Of a stretch of 54,003 bases of DNA, positions 33,650-42,492 are shown piece after piece (within the stretch, counting starts at the first letter, position 1; each line of letters opens with the position of its first letter). The DNA is from an uncultured Bacillota bacterium. GTDB lineage: Bacteria > Bacillota > Clostridia > Christensenellales > QAND01. The notes under the pieces were generated by a model. The model was not told the DNA's origin. It saw only the letters and a program-made list of their open reading frames with translations, and did not search any database. A program made the translations under genes and the position numbers. The stretch is from the NCBI GenBank assembly GCA_905188085.1, contig CAJJKN010000010.1, forward strand, positions 1 to 54,003. The letters run 5' to 3'.

Positions 33650-34153
33650 ATGACAAACAAGGTATTGTCTGTGTTGGTATACAACCATTCCGGCGTGTTG
33701 GCGCGGGTGTCCAGCTTGTTTGCAAGGCGCGGATTTAACATAGATTCGCTGACGGTGTCCGCCACAAACGACCCGGAAATTTCCAGGATTACCATTTCGG
33801 TAAGGGGCGACGAGCACGTGATCGAACAGATTTTAAGCCAGACATTCAAACTGGAAGAGGCCAGGACGGTCTTTTGCCTGGGAGAGGACAAGAGCCTGTT
33901 TCGCGAGCTGTTGCTGGTGAAAGTGAAAGCGACGGACAGCACGCGCAGCGCGATCAGCGAAGTGGCCCGGATTTACGGCGGCCATGTGGTGGATTTGTCC
34001 GTGGGGAGCATGATTGTGGAACTGACGGGGGTTCCGTCTAAAATCGATGCGTTTTTAACGGTGATTGACGAATACGGCATTGTGGAAATGTGTCGTACGG
34101 GCGTAACGGCGCTGGAGCGCGGTACGCCGCCCCCGCACAAAACCAAACAATGA
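33650..34153 (+). CDS. ilvN: Acetolactate synthase small (regulatory) subunit
   Basis: IlvN activates IlvB and makes it sensitive to valine. The 167-residue protein begins with an ACT domain, VLSVLVYNHSGVLARVSSLF and RRGFNIDSLTVSAT, followed by the C-terminal domain (ELLLVKVKATDSTRSAISE, GGHVVDLSVGSMIVELTG). AAAGGAGGGAG precedes ATG 33650. It is translated right after ilvB and upstream of ilvC. The last dozen residues are a poorly conserved proline-rich tail. Confidence 0.95.
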   Translation: MTNKVLSVLVYNHSGVLARVSSLFARRGFNIDSLTVSATNDPEISRITISVRGDEHVIEQILSQTFKLEEARTVFCLGEDKSLFRELLLVKVKATDSTRSAISEVARIYGGHVVDLSVGSMIVELTGVPSKIDAFLTVIDEYGIVEMCRTGVTALERGTPPPHKTKQ

Positions 34154-34214
34154 CGCGTAATGTTTGACCCTTATATATTTTTATATAAAATAAAACAGAA
34201 AGAGGGACTTTGAA

Positions 34215-35210
34215 ATGATTCAAAAATACTATGACCACGACTGTAACCTGGGCTTGCTGGACGGCAAAACCATCGCCATCTTGGGCTATGGCAGCCAGGG
34301 CCATGCACATGCGCTGAATTTGCATGAATCCGGCGTGGATGTGGTAGTGGGCCTGCGCAAAGATTCCGCCAGCTGGAAAAAAGCGGAAGAAGCCGGCTTG
34401 AAGGTAATGGAAGTTGACGAAGCGGCCAAAGCGGGCGACTTTGTGATGATGCTGGTGCCGGACGAATTGGCAGCGGACATCTACGCGGAAAAAGTGGCGC
34501 CGAACCTGGTAGAGGGCAACGTATTGATGTTTGCGCACGGCTTTAACATTCACTTTAACCAGATCAAAGCGCCCAAAGATGTAGACGTTATCATGGTGGC
34601 GCCCAAAGGCCCCGGCCACACCGTGCGCAGCCAGTATTTGGAAGGCAAAGGCGTGCCGAGCCTGATCGCGGTTTATCAGGATGTTTCCGGCCGCGCCAAG
34701 GACTATGCGCTGGCCTATGCTTGCGGCATCGGCGCGGGCCGTGCGGGTATTTTGGAAACCACGTTTAAAGAAGAAACCGAAACCGACCTGTTCGGTGAAC
34801 AGGCTGTGCTGTGCGGCGGCGTAACCGAACTGATGAAGGCCGGCTTTGACACGCTGGTGGAAGCGGGCTACGAACCGGAAATGGCCTATTTTGAATGCAT
34901 CCACGAGATGAAGCTGATTGTGGACCTGATCAACTCCGGCGGATTTGCGATGATGCGTTATTCCATTTCCAACACCGCGGAATACGGCGACTATCGTACC
35001 GGACGCCGCCTGATTACCGAAGACACCCGCAAAGAGATGAAGCAGGTGCTGCGCGAGATTCAGGACGGCACGTTTGCCAGCGAATTTATCCAGGAATTCC
35101 GCAGCGGACGCCAGGCCAAATTCCTTGCGACCCGCCGCATGGAAGCGGAACATCCGTTGGAAAAAGTGGGCGGCGAATTGCGCGAGATGATGAGCTGGCT
35201 GAAAAAATAA
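34215..35210 (+). CDS. ilvC: Ketol-acid reductoisomerase, class I
   Basis: IlvC converts acetolactate or acetohydroxybutyrate to dihydroxy acids with NADPH and Mg2+. The 331-residue length is that of the short class I enzyme. The nucleotide-binding loop is AILGYGSQGHAHALNLHESG, with the start of the cofactor-specificity loop in VGLRKDSASWK. Metal-binding acidic residues fall in ETDLFGEQAVLCGG and YFECIHEMKLIVDL. Codon use here is the most biased in the operon, with frequent GGC and GCG, suggesting high expression. AAAGAGG precedes ATG 34215. Confidence 0.96.
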   Translation: MIQKYYDHDCNLGLLDGKTIAILGYGSQGHAHALNLHESGVDVVVGLRKDSASWKKAEEAGLKVMEVDEAAKAGDFVMMLVPDELAADIYAEKVAPNLVEGNVLMFAHGFNIHFNQIKAPKDVDVIMVAPKGPGHTVRSQYLEGKGVPSLIAVYQDVSGRAKDYALAYACGIGAGRAGILETTFKEETETDLFGEQAVLCGGVTELMKAGFDTLVEAGYEPEMAYFECIHEMKLIVDLINSGGFAMMRYSISNTAEYGDYRTGRRLITEDTRKEMKQVLREIQDGTFASEFIQEFRSGRQAKFLATRRMEAEHPLEKVGGELREMMSWLKK

Positions 35211-35243
35211 GCCGGATTTTGTAGCAGAAGGGAGCCACAAACA

Positions 35244-36908
35244 ATGCAACTGAAAAGCGCGAATGTGACCCAGGGCGTGGAACGGGCGCCGAACCGCTCT
35301 TTGTTTTACGCGATGGGATATACCGATGAAGAACTGAACCGTCCGCTGATTGGCGTGGTGTGCGCCCATAGCGAAATTGTGCCGGGCCATTTTCACCTGG
35401 ACAAGATTGCAGAGGCCGTGAAGGCCGGCGTGCGCATGGCCGGGGGAACGCCGATTGAGGTGCCCGCCATTGGCGTATGCGACGGCATTGCCATGGGCCA
35501 TTTGGGCATGAAATACAGCCTGGCCAGCCGCGAACTGATTGCGGACAGCACAGAGACAATGGCATTGGCGCATTGCTTTGACGGGCTGGTGTTGGTTCCC
35601 AACTGCGATAAGATTGTGCCCGGGATGGTGATGGCGGCGGTTCGGCTGAACCTGCCGGCCATCGTCGTATCCGGCGGGCCGATGCTGGCCGGCAACGTGG
35701 CCGGCGAAAGAACCAGCCTTTCCAAGATGTTTGAAGCGGTGGGGGCGCGCAAGGCGGGCCTGATTAACGACGAACAGCTGGAAGAATTTGAGCGCGGGGT
35801 ATGCCCGGGCTGCGGCTCGTGCTCCGGGATGTATACGGCCAACAGCATGAACTGCCTGTGCGAAGCCATCGGCATTGCGCTGCCCGGCAACGGAACGATT
35901 CCGGCCGTGTATGCCAAGCGCACCATGCTGGCCAAACACGCCGGCATGAAGATTATGGAGCTGGTGGAAAAGGACATTAAAGCGCGCGACATCATCAACG
36001 AAAAATCCGTGAAAAACGCGCTGGTTTGCGATATGGCGCTGGGGTGCAGCTCGAACAGCGTATTGCATTTGTTGGCCATTGCGCATGAAGCGGGCGTGAA
36101 GATGGATTTGAACACGTTTAACCAGGTAAGCGAAACCACGCCGAACCTGTGTCATCTGGCGCCGGCAGGGCCGACGTATATCCAGGACCTGGACGCGGCA
36201 GGCGGCATTCCGGCAGTGATGAAGGAACTGACAAAGCTGGGCGTGTTGGATACTTCCTTATTGACCGTAACGGGGCAGACCGTATCGGAAAACATTAAAA
36301 ACGCGGAAAACGGCAACCCGGACGTGATTCGCCCGGTGGAAAACCCGTATAGCACCACGGGCGGGCTGGCCATTTTGTGGGGCAATATTGCCCAGGAGGG
36401 CTGCGTGGTAAAACGCAGCGCCGTGGCGCCCGAAATGCTGGTGCACAGCGGCCCGGCGCGTGTGTTTGACGACGAAGAGCAGGCCATTGAAGCCATTTAC
36501 GGGCAGAAGATTCATCCGGGCGACGTGGTGGTCATTCGCTACGAAGGCCCGCGGGGCGGCCCGGGGATGCGCGAAATGCTGAACCCCACCAGCGCGCTGG
36601 CCGGCATGAAGCTGGATAAGGAAGTGGCGCTGATTACAGACGGCCGGTTCTCCGGTGCAAGCCGCGGCGCGTCGATCGGGCATGTGTGCCCGGAAGCGGC
36701 GATGGGCGGCAACATCGGCCTATTGGAGGAGGGGGATATCATTGAAATTGATATTCCGAACCACAGCATTCAGGCCAAGGTGTCGGATGAGACGTTTGCA
36801 GAGCGGAAAAAGAACTATCAAAAGCCGGAGCCGAAGGTGAAGACCGGGTATTTGGCACGGTATGCCACGATGGTCAGCGGCGCGAATCAGGGAGCGGTGA
36901 TGCCGTGA
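35244..36908 (+). CDS. ilvD: Dihydroxy-acid dehydratase
   Basis: IlvD dehydrates dihydroxy acids to 2-oxo acids, using an iron-sulfur cluster that oxygen can destroy. The 554-residue protein has the cluster cysteines in CVPNCDKIVPGM-like VLVPNCDKIVPGMVMAAV and in VCPGCGSCSGMYTANSMNCL, plus the substrate segments NRSLFYAMGYTDEELNRP and GRFSGASRGASIGHVCPEAA. AGAAGGGAG precedes ATG 35244. Its TGA overlaps the start of ilvA by one base (TGATG), so the two are translationally coupled. Confidence 0.96.
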   Translation: MQLKSANVTQGVERAPNRSLFYAMGYTDEELNRPLIGVVCAHSEIVPGHFHLDKIAEAVKAGVRMAGGTPIEVPAIGVCDGIAMGHLGMKYSLASRELIADSTETMALAHCFDGLVLVPNCDKIVPGMVMAAVRLNLPAIVVSGGPMLAGNVAGERTSLSKMFEAVGARKAGLINDEQLEEFERGVCPGCGSCSGMYTANSMNCLCEAIGIALPGNGTIPAVYAKRTMLAKHAGMKIMELVEKDIKARDIINEKSVKNALVCDMALGCSSNSVLHLLAIAHEAGVKMDLNTFNQVSETTPNLCHLAPAGPTYIQDLDAAGGIPAVMKELTKLGVLDTSLLTVTGQTVSENIKNAENGNPDVIRPVENPYSTTGGLAILWGNIAQEGCVVKRSAVAPEMLVHSGPARVFDDEEQAIEAIYGQKIHPGDVVVIRYEGPRGGPGMREMLNPTSALAGMKLDKEVALITDGRFSGASRGASIGHVCPEAAMGGNIGLLEEGDIIEIDIPNHSIQAKVSDETFAERKKNYQKPEPKVKTGYLARYATMVSGANQGAVMP

Positions 36909-38116
36909 TGGAAAAGAAAAACGAACTGACGCTGGATAAGATCTACCATGCGTCGTATGTGTTAAAAGAAGTGATTCGGAAAACGGAGATGATCTATGCC
37001 CCGGAACTGAACGACAACTGCGAAGTATACTTAAAAACGGAAAACTTGCAGGTGACGGGCAGTTTCAAAGTGCGCGGCGCGTATTATAAGATCAGCCAGC
37101 TGAGCGAAGAGGAACGCACGCACGGCGTGGTGGCCTCTTCTGCGGGCAACCATGCCCAGGGCGTGGCGCTGGCGGCGGCCAAGAGCGGCATTTCCAGCCT
37201 GATCTGCATTCCGGACAGCGCACCGATTAGCAAAGTGGAAGCCACGAAAAGCTACGGGGCGCAGGTGGAGCTGGTGCCGGGGGCGTATGACGATTCGTAT
37301 AACCGGGCGTGCCAGATTGTGGAAGAGCAGGGGCGTACGCTGATTCATCCGTTTGACGACCCGGACGTGATTGCGGGCCAGGGCACCATCGGGCTGGAGA
37401 TTTTGGATCAGCTGCCGGATGTGGATGCCGTGCTGGTGCCCATTGGCGGCGGCGGGCTGATCAGCGGCGTGGCGTATGCGTTGAAACGGATGAAACCGGA
37501 AGTGAAAATCTACGGCGTACAGGCCGCGGGCGCGCCCAGCATGCAGGAAAGCGTGCGGCAAAACAAGCAGATCACGCTAGACAGCGTGAACACCTTTGCA
37601 GACGGCATTGCGGTGAAACACCCGGGCGATTTGACGTTTGAACTGGTGAAAGAATATGTGGACGACGTGGTGACGGTGACGGATAACGAAGTGGCGTCTG
37701 CGATTTTGGCGATGATTGAAAAGCGCAAGCTGATCGCCGAAGGCGCGGGGGCGGTATCCGTGGCGGCCGCGATGTATAACAAAGTGCCGATTCAGGGCAA
37801 AAAGGTATGCTGCCTGGTATCCGGCGGCAACATTGACGTAAACATCCTGAGCCGCGTGATTGAGCGCGGGCTGGTGACCAGCGGGCGCAACAGCAACATC
37901 AGCATTCGCCTGGTGGATAAGCCGGGCCAGCTGGAAGGCGTGAGCCGGATTATCAGCGAGCACGGCGGCAACGTGGTTTCCGTGCATTATGACAGGGGCG
38001 ACGTGGGCATGGCGATCAACGCCTGCACGCTGCACATTACCATGGAAACCAGAAACGGCGAGCAGGCGCAGGAGATTTGCAGGCGGCTGAAACAAGCAGG
38101 ATTTGACCTGGTGTAA
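36908..38116 (+). CDS. ilvA: Threonine ammonia-lyase with C-terminal ACT domain
   Basis: IlvA turns threonine into 2-oxobutyrate, the isoleucine-specific precursor that IlvB then uses. The pyridoxal-phosphate lysine is Lys54 in TGSFKVRGAYYK, and the glycine-rich phosphate loop is PIGGGGLISGVAYALKR. A C-terminal ACT domain (ISIRLVDKPGQLEGVSRIIS, VSVHYDRGDVGMAINACTL) provides feedback control. At 402 residues it belongs to the shorter IlvA/TdcB-like form with one ACT domain. The start is ATG 36908, one base over the ilvD stop; GTG 36905 is possible. Confidence 0.94.
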   Translation: MEKKNELTLDKIYHASYVLKEVIRKTEMIYAPELNDNCEVYLKTENLQVTGSFKVRGAYYKISQLSEEERTHGVVASSAGNHAQGVALAAAKSGISSLICIPDSAPISKVEATKSYGAQVELVPGAYDDSYNRACQIVEEQGRTLIHPFDDPDVIAGQGTIGLEILDQLPDVDAVLVPIGGGGLISGVAYALKRMKPEVKIYGVQAAGAPSMQESVRQNKQITLDSVNTFADGIAVKHPGDLTFELVKEYVDDVVTVTDNEVASAILAMIEKRKLIAEGAGAVSVAAAMYNKVPIQGKKVCCLVSGGNIDVNILSRVIERGLVTSGRNSNISIRLVDKPGQLEGVSRIISEHGGNVVSVHYDRGDVGMAINACTLHITMETRNGEQAQEICRRLKQAGFDLV

Positions 38117-38155
38117 ACCGGGCGGACAAGCGGGCCTAGGAAGGGTGAAAACGCC

Positions 38156-39364
38156 ATGAATTGGAAAGAGCTGGTGCAGAAAATGCATTCGCTGGTGATC
38201 TTTCGCAGCATATGGCAAGACGAGGTGTTTTCCGCGTTTGCCGGCATGGCGCGGGCCGTGTGGGACGGAGCGGAAGACGCGGTGGACGCGTATGCGGCGT
38301 TTGTTTCCGCGCTGTATGAACACGGAGACAACTGGAGCGAATATCTGCTGCACTACATTCTGTGCGACGAAAACTTTTATATGCTGGAAAAAGCGGAAGG
38401 CAAAGACGTGGCGGATGTGGTGGAGCAGGCCATGGCCAACGAACTGGATATTTTCAGCGAGCTTTGCGCTGTGACGAGCGAGCAGGTGAAACGCGACATT
38501 CGCTATGCCGGGTTTTTGCCGCAATGGAACACGACGCCGATGCATGTGGCCTCGATTTACAAAGACAGGCTGCAAAACCTGGAGGTGCACGGCTACGGCA
38601 TTTTTGCCAGATACAAGGCGTTTGTGCTGCAGGGCGAAGAGATTGTGCCGATTCAGTCGCCGGATGAGATTCGTTTAAGCCAGATGAGCGGCTATGAAGC
38701 GCAGCGCGCGCAGGTGATAGACAACACGCGGGCGTTGCTGCAGGGCGGCCCGGCCTCCAACGTGCTGCTGTATGGCGACGCGGGCACGGGCAAATCCTCA
38801 ACGGTGAAAGCGGTGGTCAACGAATTTGCGGACCGGGGCCTGCGGATGATTGAACTGAAAAAGAACCAGCTGTTTGAGCTGCCGATGCTGCTGGACAGGC
38901 TGAGCAAAAATCCGCTGAAATTCATCGTGTTTGTGGATGATTTGAGCTTTGAAAAGGACGATGGCGATTTTGCGGCGCTGAAGGCGATTTTGGAAGGATC
39001 TGCCTCCGGGCGGCCGAAAAACCTGGCGGTATATGCCACCAGCAACCGGCGGCACCTGGTGAAAGAGACGGCCAGCGCGCGGGCGGGCGATGAGATCCAC
39101 CTGAGCGATACGATTCAAGAGCAGATGTCTTTATCCGACAGGTTTGGGCTGACGATCACGTTCCTGCGGCCGGAAAAGGACGTGTATTTGGAGATTGTGC
39201 AGCATTTGGCGGCGCAATACGGCGTGAACATGCCCAAAGAGGAGCTGCTGCAAAAAGCGGAGGCCCATGCGCTACGCAGAAACGGGCGCAGCCCACGCAC
39301 GGCACGGCAGTTTATCGAGCTGTGCGCGGCAAAGCAGGGCTTGCCGAAAACAGAAAAACGATAA
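38156..39364 (+). CDS. DUF815-type AAA ATPase
   Basis: The 402-residue protein has an N-terminal helical region (about 1-165) and a P-loop ATPase of the DUF815 family with Walker A LLYGDAGTGKSSTVKA (Lys213), Walker B FIVFVDDLSFE and the sensor region LAVYATSNRRHLVKE. The C-terminal lid ends RSPRTARQFIELC. The function is unknown; the shape suggests a remodelling or loading ATPase. GGAAGGG precedes ATG 38156, 39 bases after ilvA, so it may be read as the last gene of the ilv operon although no metabolic link is known. A terminator follows at 39402. Confidence 0.85.
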   Translation: MNWKELVQKMHSLVIFRSIWQDEVFSAFAGMARAVWDGAEDAVDAYAAFVSALYEHGDNWSEYLLHYILCDENFYMLEKAEGKDVADVVEQAMANELDIFSELCAVTSEQVKRDIRYAGFLPQWNTTPMHVASIYKDRLQNLEVHGYGIFARYKAFVLQGEEIVPIQSPDEIRLSQMSGYEAQRAQVIDNTRALLQGGPASNVLLYGDAGTGKSSTVKAVVNEFADRGLRMIELKKNQLFELPMLLDRLSKNPLKFIVFVDDLSFEKDDGDFAALKAILEGSASGRPKNLAVYATSNRRHLVKETASARAGDEIHLSDTIQEQMSLSDRFGLTITFLRPEKDVYLEIVQHLAAQYGVNMPKEELLQKAEAHALRRNGRSPRTARQFIELCAAKQGLPKTEKR

Positions 39365-39401
39365 CACGGCAGGGGCCGGGGAAAATGGCCCAGGCCGAAA
39401 C

Positions 39402-39434
39402 AAAAGGCGCGATACGAAGGTATCGTGCCTTTTT
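39402..39434 (+). terminator. Terminator after the DUF815 gene
   Basis: AAAAGGCGCGATAC (39402-39415) pairs with GTATCGTGCCTTTTT (39420-39434) around GAAG, leaving a T tract. It is the end of the ilv-DUF815 transcription unit. Confidence 0.9.
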
Positions 39435-39439
39435 GATTG

Positions 39440-40118
39440 GGGGAGCGGCGGAGTTTTTTTATAGAAGGGAAAACGCGGAGGGCTGAAACGCTGTATGATT
39501 TACCGAGTATGAGAGCGAAAAAAGGGCCGGCGGGGAAAGTAGAGGCAAAGAGAGAAGAAAGGGACAGAGTTTTGCATTGATTGGGCGGAAAACAGGAAAA
39601 CGACAGCTTTGCCAATGGCGGATAAAACGCGCAGGCCGGCGGATGGGATTAAGGAGCCGGGGGCTGTGGGGGGAGATAAAGCGGAACAAAAAGATTATAT
39701 GTATGGAGAGGATAAAGGGGTGAACAAAATATTGAATGTGAGAATTTAAGCGGGTGAAAACAAAGCAGAGCTATACAGAAAAACAGAAGGAATGCGGCAG
39801 ACGGTGAGCGAAAGAGAGAAAACGTAAAAGTGTAAAAGTGCATTCCGTCGGGGCGAAAGCGCAGAAAAGAACAAGGCACGGCCAACGCCGCAAAGGAATT
39901 CGGCTGTATAAGAAAGGCCTTTGACGGGTATATGGAGAGTGCCAAAGCGCGGGCGTTGAAAAGAAAAGCGGAAAGGAAGGGAGGCGGGCGTTTGTTGCAT
40001 GGAATATGGGAAAACAGGATAGGGGAGAAGGCGTTTGGAGCCGGGAAATAAAAACGTAGGCAGGGGCGGGGTTTTGAAACCGGGCAGGGGAGAGCAGAGC
40101 GCAGTTTCGAGCAAAAAG
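39440..40118 (+). other. Purine-rich gene-free tract
   Basis: About 680 bases lack any credible gene. The + strand is again G/A-rich with short segments such as GAAAGAGAGAAAACG, and the complementary frames are low complexity. It separates the ilv unit from the convergent surface-protein gene. Confidence 0.5.
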
Positions 40119-40119
40119 A

Positions 40120-40147
40120 AAAAGGCACAGCGGATGCTGTGCCTTTT
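40120..40147 (-). terminator. Terminator shared at the convergent 3' ends
   Basis: AAAAGGCACAGC (40120-40131) and GCTGTGCCTTTT (40136-40147) are exact complements around GGAT. On the minus strand the stem is followed by TTTTTCTTTTT-like sequence just after the surface-protein stop; it can also stop + strand reads. Confidence 0.85.
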
Positions 40148-40161
40148 GTGGTGTTTTGAGA

Positions 40162-42210
40162 TTAGGCGTTGACGCGGCGTTTGTAGGTGACAAACGCGGC
40201 CCCGGCGGCCAGGAATGCCAGGGAGAACCACAGGCCCAGGCCGGCGGAATCACCGGTACGCGGTGCGCCGCTTTCAGTGGAGACAAACTCGGCGGAAACT
40301 TCCACATAGCCGTAGTCCGGCATGGTGAAGGTGTAAACGCCGTCTTTGCCCTGAATTTCTTTGCCGCTGACCATTACTTTGCCAATGCGGTAGCCGGCGT
40401 TGGCTTTGGCGGTGACGGTAACGGTTTCGCCTGGGTTGGCGGTTTCTTTATCCGCGGAGAGGGTGCCGTTTTCGCTGGGCAACACGCGGATGATGTAGTT
40501 TATATCGGCATTGAGGAGGTTGGCCAGATCCGCCCCCAAGGAGGAGGTAACGGGATCTTGTTCGCCGTTGCTCTTAGCACCCCAGATGGTGACGGTGGGA
40601 ACAATGGAATCTGCCAAAACGGATTCGTTCATGGCTTTGACATACGGATCCAAAACCGGGCGCAGGGCTTCCAGATACATATCCCAGATCTTCTGCGCAT
40701 CGTCTGCGGAGAGGGAATTGAAGAATTCCACTGCGGAAGACGAGCCGCTGCCGAGGTTCGAAATTTCGGGGTAGGCTTTCACGAATTTTTCGAGGAAAGC
40801 GATGCCGGCAGTGTTAAAGGTTGCTTGGGACTGCTCTTCCGTCATATAGCCGAGATTGACCATAGCTTCCAGAATGTTGGTCATATGATAGCTGGAGAGA
40901 TAAAAACTGAGCGCCGCATCGGAAACATCTTCTGACGGAAAGAGATTGCGATAAGGCTTTTTGATATCGTTCCAATCCGGATAGATGATATCGCCGTTCC
41001 AGGCGAAGGCTTCGTTATCCGTGCCGGACATGATGAGATCATAGAGGCTTTGATCAAAGCTATAGTACACGCCGGCGCCTTCGATGGCAACGGGCGCAAC
41101 GGCTTTGCCGCCTTCTACGGAGCCTTTGACCAGCAGGCTGCCGGGCTTGCGGGTGTTTTCATCGCGCAGCACGATTTCGCCGTCGAGCGTGCCGTTGATG
41201 ATGATTTGTTCGCCGTTAGAGTATGCGTCTGCGTTTCTACGGTCGTTGGCGTTGAGGCAGAGGATGATTACGCCGGAGCCGCCTGTTGCATATTGGCCGG
41301 CCTTGGCATTGCCGCCTTTTGCATCGCCGCCTACGGAGACTTTGGCGGTGGAATCCATCACGATGCCGGAGCCTGCGACGGCTTTGTTTTCGCCGTCGGC
41401 ATTGCCGCCGGTGACATTGCCGCCCACGGTTACTTTGGACTCATCAAAGGCATGAACGCCTTCGCCGCCGGCGACAGCTTCACCGGTGATGTTGCCGCCT
41501 TTGACATCGCCGGTCACTTCTACGGTGGCGTTTTCGATCGCTTCTACGCCGACAGAGCCGTCACCGAAGGAGGCGGAAGGATCTGCTTCATAGTCTTTCC
41601 CGGTGACGTTGCCGTCTACCTTTACGGAAGCGTCATCGCGCGCGTCTACGCCGGTATCACCGGCATCGACATTGCCGTTTACGGCAATTTTGGATTCATC
41701 TTTGCCGTAAACGCCTTTTCTGCCGGCATCGACATTGCCGTTGACCGTGACTTTCGCTTCGCCCGCGGCATATACGCCGTCGTGGTCGCCGGTGGCGTTG
41801 CCGTTGACGGTAACATCCGCATCGCCGTAAGCATCCAAAGCGTCATGATCGGAAGTTACGTTGCCGTTGACCGTGACCTTGGCATCCGTGACATCCAAAG
41901 CGGTGCCATTGTCTTTGTTATCAACATCGGCATTGATTTCGACCGCACCCTTGCCGTAGAACTCAACATCCGTCAGGGTGTATTCCCGACCGTTGATGAC
42001 GTAGGTCTGCCCTTCTTTGGCAGTGAGGGAATCGGCAAACCGGATGTCGCCGGTGAGGACAATGGTGACGTCGGCGTCTGTATCTTCAAACGCATCGGAC
42101 AATTTCTCCCAGGAGTCCACATCATTCCACTGCTTAGCCAGCGCTGTGAGCGGGAGCATGGCCGTCAACGCCATAGCAAGCACCGCGGACCAGAACCTGT
42201 GTTTTTTCAT
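40162..42210 (-). CDS. Secreted, wall-anchored beta-helix-like surface protein
   Basis: The 682-residue protein starts with a signal peptide, KKHRFWSAVLAMALTAMLPL then TALA. Residues ~60-330 are degenerate repeats of about 20-30 residues built around VTVNGNV, VSVGGDA and VKVDGNV units with Asp, Asn and Gly turns, as in right-handed beta-helices. A middle region (~370-540) is helical and unrelated, followed by an Ig-like domain (GETVTVTAKANAGYRIGKVM). The C-terminus is a sorting signal: PRTGD, a hydrophobic segment and KRRVNA. It is thus likely linked to the wall by a sortase. The start is ATG 42210 behind AAGGAAGG; a GTG 7 codons upstream lies before that site. Its ligand is unknown. Confidence 0.8.
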   Translation of the reverse strand: MKKHRFWSAVLAMALTAMLPLTALAKQWNDVDSWEKLSDAFEDTDADVTIVLTGDIRFADSLTAKEGQTYVINGREYTLTDVEFYGKGAVEINADVDNKDNGTALDVTDAKVTVNGNVTSDHDALDAYGDADVTVNGNATGDHDGVYAAGEAKVTVNGNVDAGRKGVYGKDESKIAVNGNVDAGDTGVDARDDASVKVDGNVTGKDYEADPSASFGDGSVGVEAIENATVEVTGDVKGGNITGEAVAGGEGVHAFDESKVTVGGNVTGGNADGENKAVAGSGIVMDSTAKVSVGGDAKGGNAKAGQYATGGSGVIILCLNANDRRNADAYSNGEQIIINGTLDGEIVLRDENTRKPGSLLVKGSVEGGKAVAPVAIEGAGVYYSFDQSLYDLIMSGTDNEAFAWNGDIIYPDWNDIKKPYRNLFPSEDVSDAALSFYLSSYHMTNILEAMVNLGYMTEEQSQATFNTAGIAFLEKFVKAYPEISNLGSGSSSAVEFFNSLSADDAQKIWDMYLEALRPVLDPYVKAMNESVLADSIVPTVTIWGAKSNGEQDPVTSSLGADLANLLNADINYIIRVLPSENGTLSADKETANPGETVTVTAKANAGYRIGKVMVSGKEIQGKDGVYTFTMPDYGYVEVSAEFVSTESGAPRTGDSAGLGLWFSLAFLAAGAAFVTYKRRVNA

Positions 42211-42302
42211 GCTTGGAACCTTCCTTTCCACTTTTAAATTTTGGGACGCATGAGGGACAAAAAGTGTAGACAGGATATAATGTGTGCCTGCCTGTTAATG
42301 AT

Positions 42303-42331
42303 ATAATACTAAACTTAATGTATAAAAACAA
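42303..42331 (-). promoter_or_regulatory. Promoter of the surface-protein gene
   Basis: On the minus strand TTGTTT (42331-42326) and TATTAT (42308-42303) are spaced by 17 bases, about 90 bases before the start codon. No operator-like palindrome is evident. Confidence 0.55.
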
Positions 42332-42492
42332 GTCTATTTCGGTTTCTTTCGTCAAAAATATGGCAAAAAGAAGAAATATTTTGGAAAAAGGCAAAAAGAC
42401 AGAAAATGTGTTCCGTAAAATAATGAAGGCGGAGGGGGCTGTTCGCCGGGGCGCGGACGTGGTAAAGTGAAGCAAAAGAGGGGGGAGAAAGG

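Noticed and set aside
34038..36155. 705-codon minus-strand frame antisense to ilvC and ilvD
   Set aside because: It is a shadow of highly biased codons in ilvC and ilvD, which match their families end to end.
41050..42237. 395-codon + strand frame opposite the surface-protein gene
   Set aside because: The minus-strand protein has a signal peptide, repeats and a sorting signal; the + frame mirrors the repeat pattern only.
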